A stretch of DNA of 64,000 nucleotides, taken from Typhlomys cinereus (taxonomy: Eukaryota; Chordata; Mammalia; Rodentia; Platacanthomyidae). Below, piece by piece: positions 1 to 11,895 of this stretch. The position numbers and the translations under genes are program-made. The first letter of the stretch is position 1. Every line of letters begins with the position of its first letter. The DNA lies in assembly GCA_023101885.1 (NCBI GenBank), contig JALPQD010000044.1:9391565-9455564 (forward strand), in the 5' to 3' direction. The notes beneath the pieces were generated by a model. The model saw only the letters and a program-made list of their open reading frames with translations. It did not search any database and had not been told where the DNA came from.

Positions 1-466
1 TTTATCTCTGTACTTGTAACATTCCAATTCTCCGCAGTCAATCAACATTGTAGAATTTTTAGCATAACTGTACTTTTTTCTGAGAAATTTGATTTCCATA
101 ACCATACAAATAATACTTATTTTTAAAGCACTCAGGTTTCATTGTGTATCCCAGGCTGGCCTGGAACACTCAGTGACACTCCTACTTCCAGATACTGAGT
201 CTGGCATTTCAGAACTGTAATGCCTGATTCAAAGAAATCATCTACTTACAGTGTTATTTTTTGTTTTATTCAAAAATTTAATAGCATTTAGTGTAGTCAA
301 TGAAATTAAATATGTTATTTAACAGATAAGATCAGTCTTTTTCCCATTCCCCAAAGCAATCACATTTAGTCATTGGGAATATTTTTATATAGTTTTGTTT
401 CTATTCTGTGTGTGTATATTTTTCCTGTTATATTTGTTAATATTTGAATTTCTTAAATGATACAAA

Positions 467-470
<4 letters not shown>
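1..470. other. Upstream AT-rich DNA with a B1-like fragment
   Basis: No gene is visible. About 130-235 reads like a diverged B1 SINE in reverse orientation: a 'ccaggctggcctggaac' core followed by a degraded remainder. The rest is unremarkable AT-rich intergenic sequence. Confidence 0.5.

Positions 471-519
<49 letters not shown>
471..519. repeat. (TG)n microsatellite
   Basis: Nearly pure TG dinucleotide array directly upstream of the SINE that begins near 534. Open reading frames through it are only alternating Cys/Val codons and are not genes. Confidence 0.95.
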
Positions 520-523
<4 letters not shown>

Positions 524-533
524 ATATGTGTGG

Positions 534-771
534 AGGGGCTGGAGAGATGGCTCAGGAGTTAAGCCTCTGCCTTGCAAGCAGAGGGTCCTGATTTCGGATT
601 CTAGATCCCACCTACAAACACCCGCACTTCTGGTCCTGGTGGGCGGGGCCTGTGAATCCCGGGGCAGAGCAAAAAGGAGGTAGAGGCAGTCCACGATGAT
701 TCTCGAATTCGAATTCACCCTTGGTTCTACACATACACACACACACACACCACACTCACACACACAATTGA

Positions 772-820
<49 letters not shown>
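534..820 (+). mobile_element. tRNA-headed B2-like SINE with CA tail and (TG)n array
   Basis: The head 'ggggctggagagatggctca' carries a Pol III A-box-like tRNA segment, with a B-box-like stretch about 45 bases later. The body runs to about 733 and matches the copy at 36.5 kb base for base over long stretches. The tail is CA-rich to about 772, and a (TG)n array follows at 776-818. The family is not the textbook mouse B2, whose 3' half differs; the name is therefore left general. Confidence 0.8.
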
Positions 821-822
<2 letters not shown>

Positions 823-1935
823 GAGTAATTGCAAGAAGAATTTATTGGGGAATAAAGAGAACAGACTGTATTCTGAATCCAATATGAAAAAGTGGCAATT
901 TATGATCAGGGATCAATGGTGATGAATAGATGAAAAGTTACTAAAAAGCAACAGCAAGAGATAAGAGGATTATAGCTAAACTGAATTAACAGGATACTTT
1001 CTGGAGTTTATTATTGTTAAGGCAAATGTGATCATGTTATTGGGATTTTTAATATGCCTTAGAGACATGACAATCTTGTTTCTAGACACACATCCCCCAT
1101 ATGCTAAGTAAAGATAAAAGTGACAGTGAAAGATAGAATAATTGATTCAATATGGCCACATTGGGAAAAAGAATAAGTAAAGGAATCTAGTTTCCTTCAG
1201 TTCTGTCTTCAGAATTCCAAAATGACACATGTAAATAGATGATTAAGATATGGTCCTACAGACTATTGATGATTAATCATTGTCTTGGATCCAGTCCATC
1301 CTACAAGACAGTCCAGTAAGTTGTCAGTACTGTGTGCCAAGTATTGTGAAATAGAAGACGTGTATGGTATATCCTTTGAATTTTATCATTATATAAATTA
1401 GAGAAATAAAATGTACTTCCAACTTAAAAATGGCAGTTTGCATTGTAATATAAACGTACAATCACTGATCTGGGTCTGGGATCTGCTTCACATCTGTAAA
1501 GTAGGAAAACTATCACTTTTTTTGTTTTTGATAATAGCAAAAGAGATAAGACTGTATATTTTATGGTTTTTTATTTATTTATTAATAAAAGTTTGTTGGA
1601 AAACAGCCATAAACATTCATTCATGTATTGTTTATAGATGCCTGTATACTGTAGTAGGACAGTCCAATAGATTACAGGCAGATAATATGATCACCAGCTA
1701 ATTCAAAATTATTTTACCTTTGATCTTCATACCACCAATAATCAGTGTGAGTCCAAAGCTTTGATATGGTAAATAGGATGAAGTCTATACTTAGACAATT
1801 GAAAATAGATATGGAAACTGACAATACTACAGCAGGATTCCTTTACAAAACTATCCCCACAGTTCCTGAATAGTTTGCTTCCCTTTGGCTACTACATTAA
1901 CCAAGATGATTCTCGATTGTGTAGAAGAGAGAAAC

Positions 1936-1966
<31 letters not shown>

Positions 1967-2690
1967 CTAGGAATGTAATTCTGTCTGAATGCATCTTTAG
2001 CAATAGCACAGATCAATACTGAGTTCAATCCCAACAACAAGCAATAAAAATAAAGCAAACAAATAGAAATCATGAAATTTGCAAGCTATGTTGCCCAAGA
2101 ATTTCTTTAAGTGGTGAAAATTTCCAATTTTTTTCTATTAGAAAATAGACTTTTCTAGTTCAATTGTTCAATTGTCTCCATAACAACTTGACTGGAAAGA
2201 AATGAAAAGAAAGTGGGAGGAGAAGAGCACTCTCTGAATTTCCCTTTCAACTATTTGGACAGGATCAGAACAAGAGCACTTCCTTTGGAGATCTCTCAAC
2301 CCTAAAATTAGCACTTCTGGGTTTCGAGGTATTCACAAGACATGAAAACAAATCATCAGTACTTAAAAGTATTAAAACACAGTATTCATATTTGACTACC
2401 ATTTCTACTTCCTATCAGAGTCTTCAAACATATGTTCATGCATTTTAATCATGAAGCATAAACAACCAGACTTAATGCCTAGGATAATGCCTTTTCTGAA
2501 AAATTAAACTTTAGTTGGCAGTTTGAATTTTATTCAAAATGGAACAATAAATAATTTGTGTATACAAATCCATATTTATAATCTTAAAATATACTATTCA
2601 AACTAAGTTAATTCTTCATTTCACTGCTTAACTTTCCCTTAATCTATTCATATTAGTAAATTTTTGACAAATTTTCAGTTATAATGATTG
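821..2690. other. Intergenic DNA, no gene seen
   Basis: AT-rich sequence without a recognisable exon. A short (GA)n tract lies at about 1930-1966. The small open frames here (for example 1411-1701) have no recognisable protein motifs and no splice or start context worth reporting. Confidence 0.6.
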
Positions 2691-2694
2691 TCAT

Positions 2695-3120
2695 AGTTAA
2701 GCACAGGTGTCAAGTTGACTGTTGAGGGTTTGAGCTCTGGGCACATTTGTGGAGAATTAATGGTTGAGTTAGGCCCAGAGCAAACCTGCAAGAGATTGTG
2801 TAGCTGATGGAGCAGACCCAGCCCATGGTGGGTGGGACTAGGCTCTGAACAGGTAAATAAAATACAGAGAGGTAGTTGAGGAAATTGGCATCCTGTGTAC
2901 ACTTGGCCAGACATGCTGGTCTGCCAAGTAAGGATTGTCCATCTCTCAGCCGTTATGTGGTAATGATGTGGTTAGTTCCATCGGCCCTGGTATTGGTGCG
3001 TATTCTCCCATCAAGCGGGACTGAGGACTGTAACCGGACTGTCAGTAAGGAAATAAACCCCTTGTTCCCTTAAGCTGTTTGATAGTCATATATTGGCAAC
3101 CATGCAGGTGAACTGCAACA
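2695..3120 (+). mobile_element. URR1-like nonautonomous hAT-Charlie element
   Basis: Begins with 'caggtgtcaagttgact', which resembles the terminal repeat of rodent URR/RCHARR hAT elements as I know them. It has the typical 'cccagcccatggtgggtggg' stretch and an 'aataaacccc...' stretch near the far end. A second copy lies inverted at 7920-8365, which confirms that this is an interspersed repeat. It has no coding capacity. The family name comes from general knowledge of rodent repeats, not from a search. Confidence 0.65.
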
Positions 3121-3234
3121 ATGATGTTGATTGTTACTTTTTTACTTTTTAAACCCTGAGCCATTTCTCCTGCTAAGTAATGAGTTTTAAAGGACTTTTT
3201 CATATACATATATAAAGTATCTTTTTTTCTCCCA

Positions 3235-3655
3235 CATTTTATTTTTTCTTAATCATACAAGCTCAATAGGTACTCCCATTCTCTCCCTCCCCCTCTTTTC
3301 CCCCATGGTCACCAATTCCACTCTCTCTTCTTCCTTACACCCCTCTCTCTACCCCTCTCTCGGTGCTCTCCCCCTTCCTCCCTCCCATCCCCTGGAGCAT
3401 CTCTGTATGTGGGTGCCAAACTACCCTCTGAGTCCTCCACTCTAGTGAAGGTTCAGGATTCAGTGGCATAGCTGGGGACCATTTCTCGGGCTCCCTGTTA
3501 ACATGGGCTCCCTGTTAACATGACTAATGTAGGTTCTTTGGTGTTGTGAGTTATGGTTTATTGTTTTCAGTTTTGCTATTCCTGCACTGACCGTGGCTGC
3601 ATCCTGATTGGCATCAAAAGTCATCTCCTAACAAAAGATAAAAGATTTTTTAAAT
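3235..3655 (-). mobile_element. L1 3' end (3' UTR), reverse orientation
   Basis: The reverse complement reads as the L1 3' UTR of this species: a G-rich purine tract, then 'attgagcttgtatgatta' before the A-rich end. The same sequence recurs at 11.5, 15.2 and 49.4 kb. It is heavily 5' truncated. A 17-bp tandem duplication (3488-3504 and 3505-3521, unit 'gggctccctgttaacat') lies inside it. Confidence 0.8.
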
Positions 3656-3859
3656 GAACATCTTAATATGACGAATGATTATTTCCCCTATTTGCATTAC
3701 TCATTCAAATTGTCCTTTCAAGATGTATGATTTTTCTTATAAACATGTTGAAGTATCTCTATTTTTTATTTGCTGACAGTTCTTCTAACAGAACTTCAGA
3801 TATCATACTAATAGCTTAGATATGTATGAAGTTTTTTTTTAAAAATGTGGAGCGAGTAC

Positions 3860-4610
3860 AGGTAGGATAGCTCAGTGAGTAAGGAAGGCTCCTGCTCATT
3901 AAACTAGCAAGCTGAAAAACTGTAAACAACAACAAACTATAATTCAGAATACCAAATACCCTACAGTATTCACCTGGAACCAGACCAGCCAAATCTCTCC
4001 CCATCCCAAAGCTCAGAGAACCTTGCACAAGAGGGGGTGGCAAGACTGTAAGAGCCTAAAGAAGGGACCAACGATATGCAAGATACTCCACACAAGTCAG
4101 AGCTGCAGCAGACAGGATATAGCACAATGTATCGGACTTTGCCTAACCTGCACAATAGTTGTATGGATCACAGGGGAGAAGGCTTTAGGAAGCAGGATTC
4201 TTAGATTCGAGGGGTTAAACATTCATAATAGAGTTCCCATACTAGCGGGCAGCCCAAGAAGGGGCTCCAAACTATGTCACTCACTCCTAAACCCTCACTA
4301 GTGTAGATAATTCAGGGAAATTCAGCGCCCACATGAACAGAGTGTGGAGGGAGAAAGCTACAAGCACCAAGAGAGGGAGGAAAGGAAAAGGGGTTGAGAG
4401 GAAAAGGGATGGGAAGCGGAGGAAAGTGCAATGGAAGGCAACAGGAGAAGGGAGGGGGGAGGGAGAAAAAAGGGAGGTACCTATTGAGCTTGTATAATTA
4501 GGCAAAAAAAGTAATAAAAATGTAATAAAAATGTAACAAAAAACTAGCAAGCTGAGTTTAGTTCCTGGAAGGTCACATGTTATAGGTGTGTGCCTAATCC
4601 TCTCCTCTGC
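3860..4610 (+). mobile_element. SINE split by a later L1 insertion
   Basis: A tRNA-derived SINE head ('ggatagctcagtgagtaagg') begins near 3862 and stops at 3915. It resumes after 4555 as 'gtttagttcctggaaggtca'. The L1 3' end at 3916-4540 sits between the two halves and is flanked by a 15-bp exact target-site duplication made from the SINE itself. Confidence 0.8.
3916..4540 (+). mobile_element. 5'-truncated L1 3' end with exact TSD
   Basis: L1 3' UTR in forward orientation with a purine-rich tract at about 4340-4480 and an A-rich tail made of repeated 'aaaaatgtaa' units. The flanks 3901-3915 and 4541-4555 are both 'aaactagcaagctga', the target-site duplication expected of L1 reverse transcription at a nick. 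The host sequence is a SINE, so this insertion is the younger of the two. Confidence 0.9.
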
Positions 4611-4685
4611 CCTCTCCTCTCTCCCTCTCCCTCTCCCTCTCCCTCTTCTTCACCCTTTCCCTTTCCCTTTCCCTCTCTCTCTCTC

Positions 4686-4732
<47 letters not shown>

Positions 4733-4733
4733 A
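4596..4733. repeat. (TC)n / CT-rich microsatellite
   Basis: Pyrimidine array of CTCTCC and CT units, probably expanded at the tail of the split SINE. Confidence 0.9.
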
Positions 4734-4869
4734 ACAGAATAAATAAATTACAAATTGGAAGACAGGGATATGGTTTTATCCTTCTAAATGTGGTTAGTCA
4801 ATTTTTCAAAAAGTCTGTGGATGCGGCTAACTTTTCTCAAGACTTTCTTTTTGTCAACACTGTCAAAGA

Positions 4870-5900
4870 GAAGGAATGAGACACTTCATTGGATCATATC
4901 TGAGAACAATATCCTATTTCATTGACAGATGTGTCTGCTTTTGTGTCAGTACCATGCCGCTTTTTGTTATTGAGGCTCTTTAGTATAGCTTGAAATTGAG
5001 TATGATAATAAAGCATTGCTCATTTTATTCAGAATTAAATTAACTATCCAGGATCTTTTGTATATGAATATTAGGGTCATTGTTTTTATTTTGTGAAAAA
5101 TGTCATAGGAATTTTGAGGGGAATTGTATTTCATAGTATATTTGTTTATACAATATTAATACTTCTACTCCACAAACATGAAGGGTCTTTTCACCTTCTT
5201 TCAGTTCCTTCCTTTTTTTTTTAATATTTCATTGCAGTGGTGCTACAATTCCTTGGTTAGGCAAATTTAAAAGTATTTTTCACACCATTGTGATTAAGAT
5301 TAATTTCCCATTTTTCTCTTTCAGTATTTTCATCACTAGCATATAGAGTGGCTACTGGTTTTCTATGTTAATTTTGTATACCACTAGTTTGCTCAAAGTC
5401 TTTAACAGTTCTAGATCATTCTGGTGGAATCCTTAGTGCCTTTTCCATAAAGGTTCACATCATCTGTAAATATAATACTTTTGACTTTTTCTTTCTGTGA
5501 TTCCCTTTGATGCCTTTCTTGTCTCATTCCTCTAAGACTTTAAATGATGTGTTAAATAGTGGGGAAACTAAATACACTTAACTCACTCCTGAATTTAGAG
5601 TAAAATGCTTCAAGTTTTTCTGCATGCAGTACAATGTTGACTATAGCATTGTCATGAGTATTTTTAATTACAATGAGATAGGTTTTTTTTGTTCCAGCTT
5701 CTTTGAGGATTTCATCATAAAGGCATGTTGATATGGTTGATAGCCTTTTTCTACTTTTATTGAGATGTACATGTATTTCTTGAGTCTGATTATATGATGC
5801 ATTACATTTATTTACTTACATGTGTTTAACTAATTTTTCATGTCTGTAATAAAATCCAAGTGTTGAACTATCAGTCTGTATATTCTGAAACTTGATTTAA
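4870..5900 (-). mobile_element. Old, decayed L1 ORF2 segment
   Basis: In reverse orientation the stretch resembles the C-terminal third of mammalian L1 ORF2. 'tcagtaccatgccgcttttt' is the reverse of the conserved block that follows the reverse transcriptase, and later text matches the same region. Many stops and gaps mark it as ancient. Its limits are approximate. Confidence 0.6.
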
Positions 5901-6545
5901 CATGTTTTATTAATAGACAATAAATTGTGGGGAGGGGGATTAATGGACCCTACCTCTTCTTGCTTAAGTATGGGTCGTTGATGGATTCTAGGAAAGTGTG
6001 TGTCATTGTTTGCAGTTTTGTACCCTATGGTGAACCCACCATGTGCCTATGGAAACTTCCAAACCCAAGGACATACAGAAAGCCCTGATTCAACACTAAG
6101 CATTAAATTTTCATTTATGTTAAAATTCAAAAGAATTTTTAACCTTTTATTATGGAGATTGGCTTATTTTCTTTTTGCTCCTATTCTTTCTCAAAGATCC
6201 ATTTGCCTGTCTCTTCATAAAATACAATTTTGAAAAAAAAACTTCCAAATCAGGTTAGCTAGACTTGTTCAATCAGTTTAGCAAAAACATCTTTTATTGT
6301 GGATATTATATCTCAATAATTGCCATATACTCACTCCTACCATGACCTTTTGATATTTTCCCAGGATGTATTCTGCATCAAACCCAGTATGCCATCCCTA
6401 CCATTGTCAATCTTCCATTGTTCCATTGCTGTGGTACCAATATTTATTTTCAAGTGATCCTGCACAAAATTTTACTATTATAATTAAAAAGTGTCATTTA
6501 ATCTTTTTCTTCATTTCTTTGTTCTCTTTTCAAAAATTATTTCTC
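5901..6545. other. Intergenic DNA, no gene seen
   Basis: No recognisable exon, RNA gene or clear repeat. The open frames at 6000-6233 and 6366-6656 run through AT-rich and CT-rich sequence and show no family motif. Confidence 0.5.
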
Positions 6546-6549
6546 CCCT

Positions 6550-6585
6550 TTTTCCTCCTCCTCTCTCTCTTTCCCTGTCTCTTTC

Positions 6586-6617
<32 letters not shown>

Positions 6618-6632
6618 TTCTCTCTCTCTCAT
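6550..6632. repeat. (TC)n microsatellite
   Basis: CT-rich array at the 3' side of the reverse-oriented SINE that follows it. Confidence 0.9.
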
Positions 6633-6635
6633 CTC

Positions 6636-6838
6636 ATGATTCTCAGGATGACTTAGAACTTGCTATATAGCCACAGAAGAAATCGAATGTCTGAGCCTTC
6701 TTCTTCCACATTCCAAGTACTAGGATTATATTGTGCACCTCTATACCAATTTTGTGTGGCTATGGGTATAAAACTCAGGATGTCATGAATGCTGGACAAA
6801 GAATCTGTCAATTGAGCTGCATCCATAGAACCTGAATA
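6636..6838 (-). mobile_element. B4-type SINE (ID + B1), reverse
   Basis: Reading in reverse, an ID-like head ('tcaattgacagattctttgt') precedes a diverged B1-like body. This order is the one seen in B4 composite SINEs and matches the copies at 13.0 and 34.4 kb. Confidence 0.55.
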
Positions 6839-7012
6839 TTGTTTTTCTTAGCAGGTGCTTTAAGCAAGTAAGCTAATAATTTACTGAATCTATACATGGG
6901 TAGCAGCCTAGTGGCATACATGTCCAGGTAAGTATCTTCCTTTTTTCTATTTTATATATACAAGTAAAATTGTAGAATCACAGTAGAATTTGCAAATTAC
7001 TCAGAAGTCACC

Positions 7013-7221
7013 TTCCTTTTGCAGCACTCTACATAATAGGGTCTGTGAGTTTGTTTCTAGCTCCATGTCTCTCAGGGATTCCATGGCTGGAGTTCATGAG
7101 TTCTTTTGGACACCTACCCCTCATGGTACTCCATATCTTGAGTCTATAGGTTCCATTCTTTCTCTCTTCTAATAAACTCTACCTTAATTCTCAAACAAAC
7201 AAACAACAACAACAAAAAAAA
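7013..7221 (+). mobile_element. Retroposed insert of unknown source, with 20-bp TSD
   Basis: A 209-bp segment is flanked by 20-bp direct repeats, 6993-7012 and 7222-7241, differing at one base ('caaattactcagaagtcacc' in the first). It ends with 'taataaa' about 45 bases before an A/CA-rich tail. That is the signature of L1-mediated retroposition of a polyadenylated RNA. The body is not recognisable as B1, B2, ID or L1. It may be the 3' end of an LTR transcript or a truncated processed pseudogene. Confidence 0.75.
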
Positions 7222-7241
7222 CAAATTACTCCGAAGTCACC

Positions 7242-7919
7242 AAGCTGATATTCTGTCAGAACTGTAACACACATTAGCTAAGCTATGAACAGCTTGTGAC
7301 AATGACTTTTCAATACACCTGCAGTTAACTAGCTCAGTTCATGTGGTAATTGTGTTTATTTCTCCTGTACATTTATTCTTTTCATCTTTCAGAAAGTCTT
7401 AATGATGCATTTACTTTGTACAAGCTAAATATGAGGTAATGGTATCTAATTGTGTCCATATTTCTTGATTTGGACTATACTCTAAAGGGGGAACTCAGAC
7501 ATTAAATTGTATTATCAGAGACCATTAGACCTGTGTTAATCTTTGTCATTGTTACTGAACAGTCTAACATACTTACCAGAATTCTAAGTGTTCTTCCTGT
7601 CATCATTTCCTCATATCTCTGGAGATAGTTTTCTTGCTATGCCAGAATATTTTCTGTAGCCAAATGGCAAAGACTGTATGTCCACTTTACCTTTGGATCT
7701 GCCCATCAGCATCTTGGAACTATTCAGGAAAGCCTTGTCTTGATTTTTTGAGGCAAACAAACAACAAACAAACAGACCATGTTTCAATCTACTGGTACAG
7801 GAAGGTACCAGATAGGTAAAAATGCCACAATTGGCATATGGAAGCACAAAGAAACCGTTAGATTAGATGTCCATACTGGAAAGGGGAACCTTTGTGATAA
7901 ACCTGACCTTATGGTTCAT
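7242..7919. other. Intergenic DNA, no gene seen
   Basis: No conserved exon or repeat recognised. Short open frames on both strands overlap each other and have no motif. Confidence 0.5.
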
Positions 7920-8365
7920 TGGTTTTTAGAGTGCCTGTTGCAGTTTGCTTGCATGGTTGCTGATAAATCACCATCAAATGGCTTAAGGAAACAAGGGGTT
8001 TATCTTCTTATGATTACTGGTTACAGTTCTCAGTCCAGCTTTACAGGAGAGCATGCACCAACAGCAGGACTGAGGGAACTGGCCACACCATCTCTACATA
8101 ATGGCTGAAAGAAGGACGATCCTTATTTGGCAGACCAGCATGTCTGGCCAAGTGTACAAAAGGATGCCACCTCTCTCAACCAGCTGTCTGTATTTTATTC
8201 CAGGGCTTAATCCCACTCACCATGGGCTGGGCTTTCCCCATCAGCTAGACAATCTTCTGCAGGTTTTCTCTGGGCTTAACCCAACTACTAATTCTCCACA
8301 AATGTGTCCAGAGCACAAACCCTGAACAGTCAAGTTGACACCTGTGCCTAATCAAGACAGCTACA
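7920..8365 (-). mobile_element. URR1-like hAT element, reverse copy
   Basis: This is the inverted counterpart of 2695-3120. It ends with 'agtcaagttgacacctgtgc', the reverse of the terminal sequence seen there, and shares the internal 'cagaccagcatgtctggcca' block and the reverse of 'aaaccccttgtttcc'. Open frames in it (7779-8108, 8101-8325) are incidental. Confidence 0.65.
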
Positions 8366-9235
8366 CTTAGCACATATTACCAAATTAAAGGGCAACATCA
8401 ACTTCAATTGGACCACTGGCATAAGTCTACAAACCCAGCACTGAGTACAGAGAAAGTCAGGAGGATCAAGAGTTCAAGGTCATCCTAGAATAATTTTTAA
8501 CATTTTATTGGAGATACTGCTGTTCAGTTAGTCTTCTTACAGCTCACTACCACACCAGGTGCCCCATCCTGCTTTTGCCTACATTACCCATCTAAAGCAG
8601 CACATTGTTTCCAGATTCCAACTGAGAACTACCTAATGCCTTATGGGATAAGGAGGCTCAAACTTAAATTTATTAATATATTCTGCAAGCCTCCAAAGGC
8701 CCTTAAGTACTATAGAAGGTTAGATGCATGATACTCTATTTGCTAGAAATAAACGTGCTACGTAATCAGGGTACTGTCTAGTGCTAGGAATGATGTGGTT
8801 CTGGTGAGTGAGTTATCAGTTAAAACCTTTATGAAGTAAGCCACTTATACTTTTACGGGCATACTGCAGCTAAAACATCTATTTACAAAAGAGCCTAGAA
8901 AATTACAAGAATCTGTTCTTCTAACAGAATATGACATTGTTTTGACTCTTGATCAAATGCCATCAGAATTCAATGAGCACATGTTTACCACTGCCCAATT
9001 ATAGGGTCCAGGTCATTTTTTTTTCTTGGTTATTAAAACATCTTTTTTTGATTGAGTACAATACTTTTTTCAATACTCCAGTCCTAGTATTCCCCCTTCC
9101 TTAGATGTGTGATGGCCCAAACATTAGTATAAGTGGACAAATGAAGACACTCTAACATTGCAGTTATTTACTTAGGGGAAGGGACATAGACATTCCTAAA
9201 AATTTGTTGGGTCTTGCAAGTTGCTTTAGTTCCAT
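8366..9235. other. Intergenic DNA with a B1 scrap
   Basis: A short B1-like stretch lies at about 8410-8490 ('aggaggatcaagagttcaag'). The rest is unassigned. No gene is seen. Confidence 0.5.
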
Positions 9236-9239
9236 TATT

Positions 9240-9615
9240 CCTTGCCTCAATAAAATTCCTGATCCAACAACTTAAGGAGAAAAGGTTTCATTGGCCCCCA
9301 ATTCCAGATATAAGTTCATCACTGCAAGAAAGTTACAGCAGCAGGAACTTGAAGCAGCTTGTTATATCATGGCTACAGTAAGAGCAGGAAACATTGGATA
9401 TACATGCTTTTTGTTCGCTGTTTACATCTCTGTACAGCACTGGACCTCACTCCCAGGGAATGCTGCTGTCCATTATGTGCTGAGTCTTCCCATTATAAAT
9501 TAAAGCAATCAAGATAGTCTCCTATAGGGGTCTGCCTTAGTTTACAGAATACATCTCAGCTGATAACAAGACTATCTCTCATGTGTCAGTTTGGAAATTA
9601 ATACTAAGAATCACA
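9240..9615 (+). mobile_element. RCHARR1-like rodent hAT-Charlie element
   Basis: The run 'caacttaaggagaaaaggtt', then a segment with 'cagcagcaggaacttgaagc' and later 'cttcccattataaattaaag', follows the order of a common rodent interspersed repeat that I know as a Charlie-type element. It is diverged and non-coding. Confidence 0.5.
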
Positions 9616-11505
9616 CCATACATCTGACACATGAGAATTTCATAGTGACCTCTAGTTCTGGAATTTATGTGTTCCTGCCAATGGTCTATACTAAAAAATT
9701 CTCTAGGATTTCCTGGGCAGCTTTTTGCACATGTCTCAGATCTGTAGAGGTTACGATATCATCCTTCTATTGTTCCCAGTGATTTATCGGACACCATACA
9801 ACATGATCTAATATGTTTTTCTCACTTAGTGAAGAGAATCTATAGAATTTTAGATATCACCTTCTAGAAATGTTATCTAGTCCTCAAATGTCCTCTGAGG
9901 TGGAGACATGAAGTCCCACTATAAGATAGTGCAGCAAGTCCTATTAGTAATGGTAAACTACTTATCTAACAAAGATAATGTACATCTAGAGCTACCTAAA
10001 ATTAGAGGTCCAGAAATATTTGAAAATTAACTTAACACTTTAGTGTATTTAGTCCCTGTAGCCCCTATAGGCCTGATCCTCTTCCCACAAGGCCCCACAT
10101 CGAGGGTACCCTTAAGCTGAAGTGATCATCATCTTCTTTCTCATAGTTTCATTGGAGAGGAAATGCTTGGAACCTAGGGTGTTGTCTTAGTGTTGTACTG
10201 ATATTCTGATTTGGGACTTCCTATAGACAGAAAATACATGGGAGTTTTGTGTCTATTTTCTCTCATCATTCCTACTTTCAGCAACCTCACCACATGTATC
10301 TTTTTGACATTCTTTTTCAGTATCTCTCATTTTTCTCACTTTCTTTTCTCTTTCTGGGATCCCCTGTTTTTACTTCATGTTATACCTTAGCTTCAAAGAT
10401 CGCATTTTCTACGTACTCTGTTTTAGCCAGGGCCTGGTCCATACCATATACAAGGAGGGTTCCCTGTGAAAGTCTGGTACAGGAGACTTTAAGAGGTTTA
10501 TGTACATGCTGCTATAAAAGTAGCATTAATAAATCCTGGATTTGTCTTTATAGTCATCCTCACTAAAATCTCACAAAACAAACCCATGCTTCTTTTTTGT
10601 CCTGAGTTGTAGTATTCTAGACAAACCTACAACAGATGACCAGGCATTTTACAGTCTTAGAATGCTTATGTATTAGACAATGATTCAATAGAGCAGTGTG
10701 GAAACTATTTAGGAATTGCCCAATGGAATGATTATAATGACTCATACTAGTTTTTCTCTCTCACCTCTATACAGAGCCACCTTGCCCCATACCTTTAGTA
10801 GCCAAGAGACTAATAATCCCTTTGTATTCTTCTTGAAGCTGCTAACTATAACAATTCATTAATAGAATATTCATATAAGGCATAAATTTGATTGTAGTGG
10901 TTTCTTTATGTGCCTTCCTGGTAGCTTTACTCTAGGTTGTAGGGCAAGTATTTAAGGGCTTCTGTGAGTCTTCTGTGGGACCCTTAGTGTATTGCATTCA
11001 GTGCCAGGGTTTATACCAAGTATTTCAAGCAGAGTCAGTAAGAATTCCACCTGTAAGTGACAGTACCTGCTGCTACAGACCTAATTTCTAGGACCTAAAT
11101 TACAGGACTGGAAAAATAGCACAATAATAGAGAAGTATTTCTTTACCATGAAATGTAGACTGTGTTCAGCAGTTTTCTACTTTACCTACCCTATAAGTAA
11201 CTAAAAGAGTTGTAGTGGACCTCATATCTACTTATTTTTGTAATCCACCTCTCATATCAGTCACACCTTGCATTGTTACCATCTTAGCCTCTATTGGTAA
11301 ATGAACTCCTTACTACAGAGGCAAGCCTATTGATCTGATTTTCTTGCTTAACCTCTGGCTTCTTTGATGGTCTGTTGCTATTTCAGGCCACCCACATGGT
11401 TGGTCTACTCAGTAAGAGATGTTAGAACATGTTTGTATTCCTGGAACAGGTGTCAAACTTGAAGCAAACACACAGGCCTGCAATCACTGTATCTCCCCGG
11501 CCAAT
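9616..11505. other. Unassigned region, possibly an old repeat
   Basis: Nearly 1.9 kb without a gene or a repeat I can name. The text at 10420-10560 contains 'ctataaaag' and 'aataaatcc', which could be remnants of an LTR, but I see no terminal repeats to support this. Confidence 0.4.
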
Positions 11506-11509
11506 TCCT

Positions 11510-11895
11510 CTTTTGTGTTTTTTTTCCTTTTTCTTTCTTTTTTTTTTTATTTCTTCTACTCATACAAAGTTGATAAGTACCCCATTCCCCTCCCTCCCTA
11601 CACCCCTCCCTGAACACTCTTTTTCCTTCCCCCTTTTCCTCTTCCTTGCCTCCCTCTCTCCCTTTCTCCCAGTGCCCTCTCTCTCCGCCCCCCCCCATTC
11701 TGGAGCATTCTTTAGTGTGCATGTCAAACTTCCCTCCGGGTCCTACTCTCTGATGAGGTGTAAGGACTCAGTGGCATTGCCTAGATCACTTTTTTGTGTT
11801 TCCCTTTAGTATAGTAACACAATTGTGGCTGTTATTCCCTTGTCTATAAGGATCATAGTGCCTGTGCATCCTGTTACCTGAGCTGTTTTTTTTTT
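11510..11895 (-). mobile_element. L1 3' end (3' UTR), reverse orientation
   Basis: Poly-T at 11519-11550 followed by 'catacaaagttgataagtac' and a CT-rich tract. This is the same L1 3' UTR seen at 3.2, 15.2 and 49.4 kb. It is 5' truncated at about 11.9 kb. Confidence 0.8.

Noticed and set aside
437..763. Cys/Val and Thr/His-rich frames in TG/CA arrays here and at 13.2, 14.6, 35.0, 36.4, 37.9 and 45.2 kb
   Set aside because: Dinucleotide repeats have no stops in most frames. These are not proteins.
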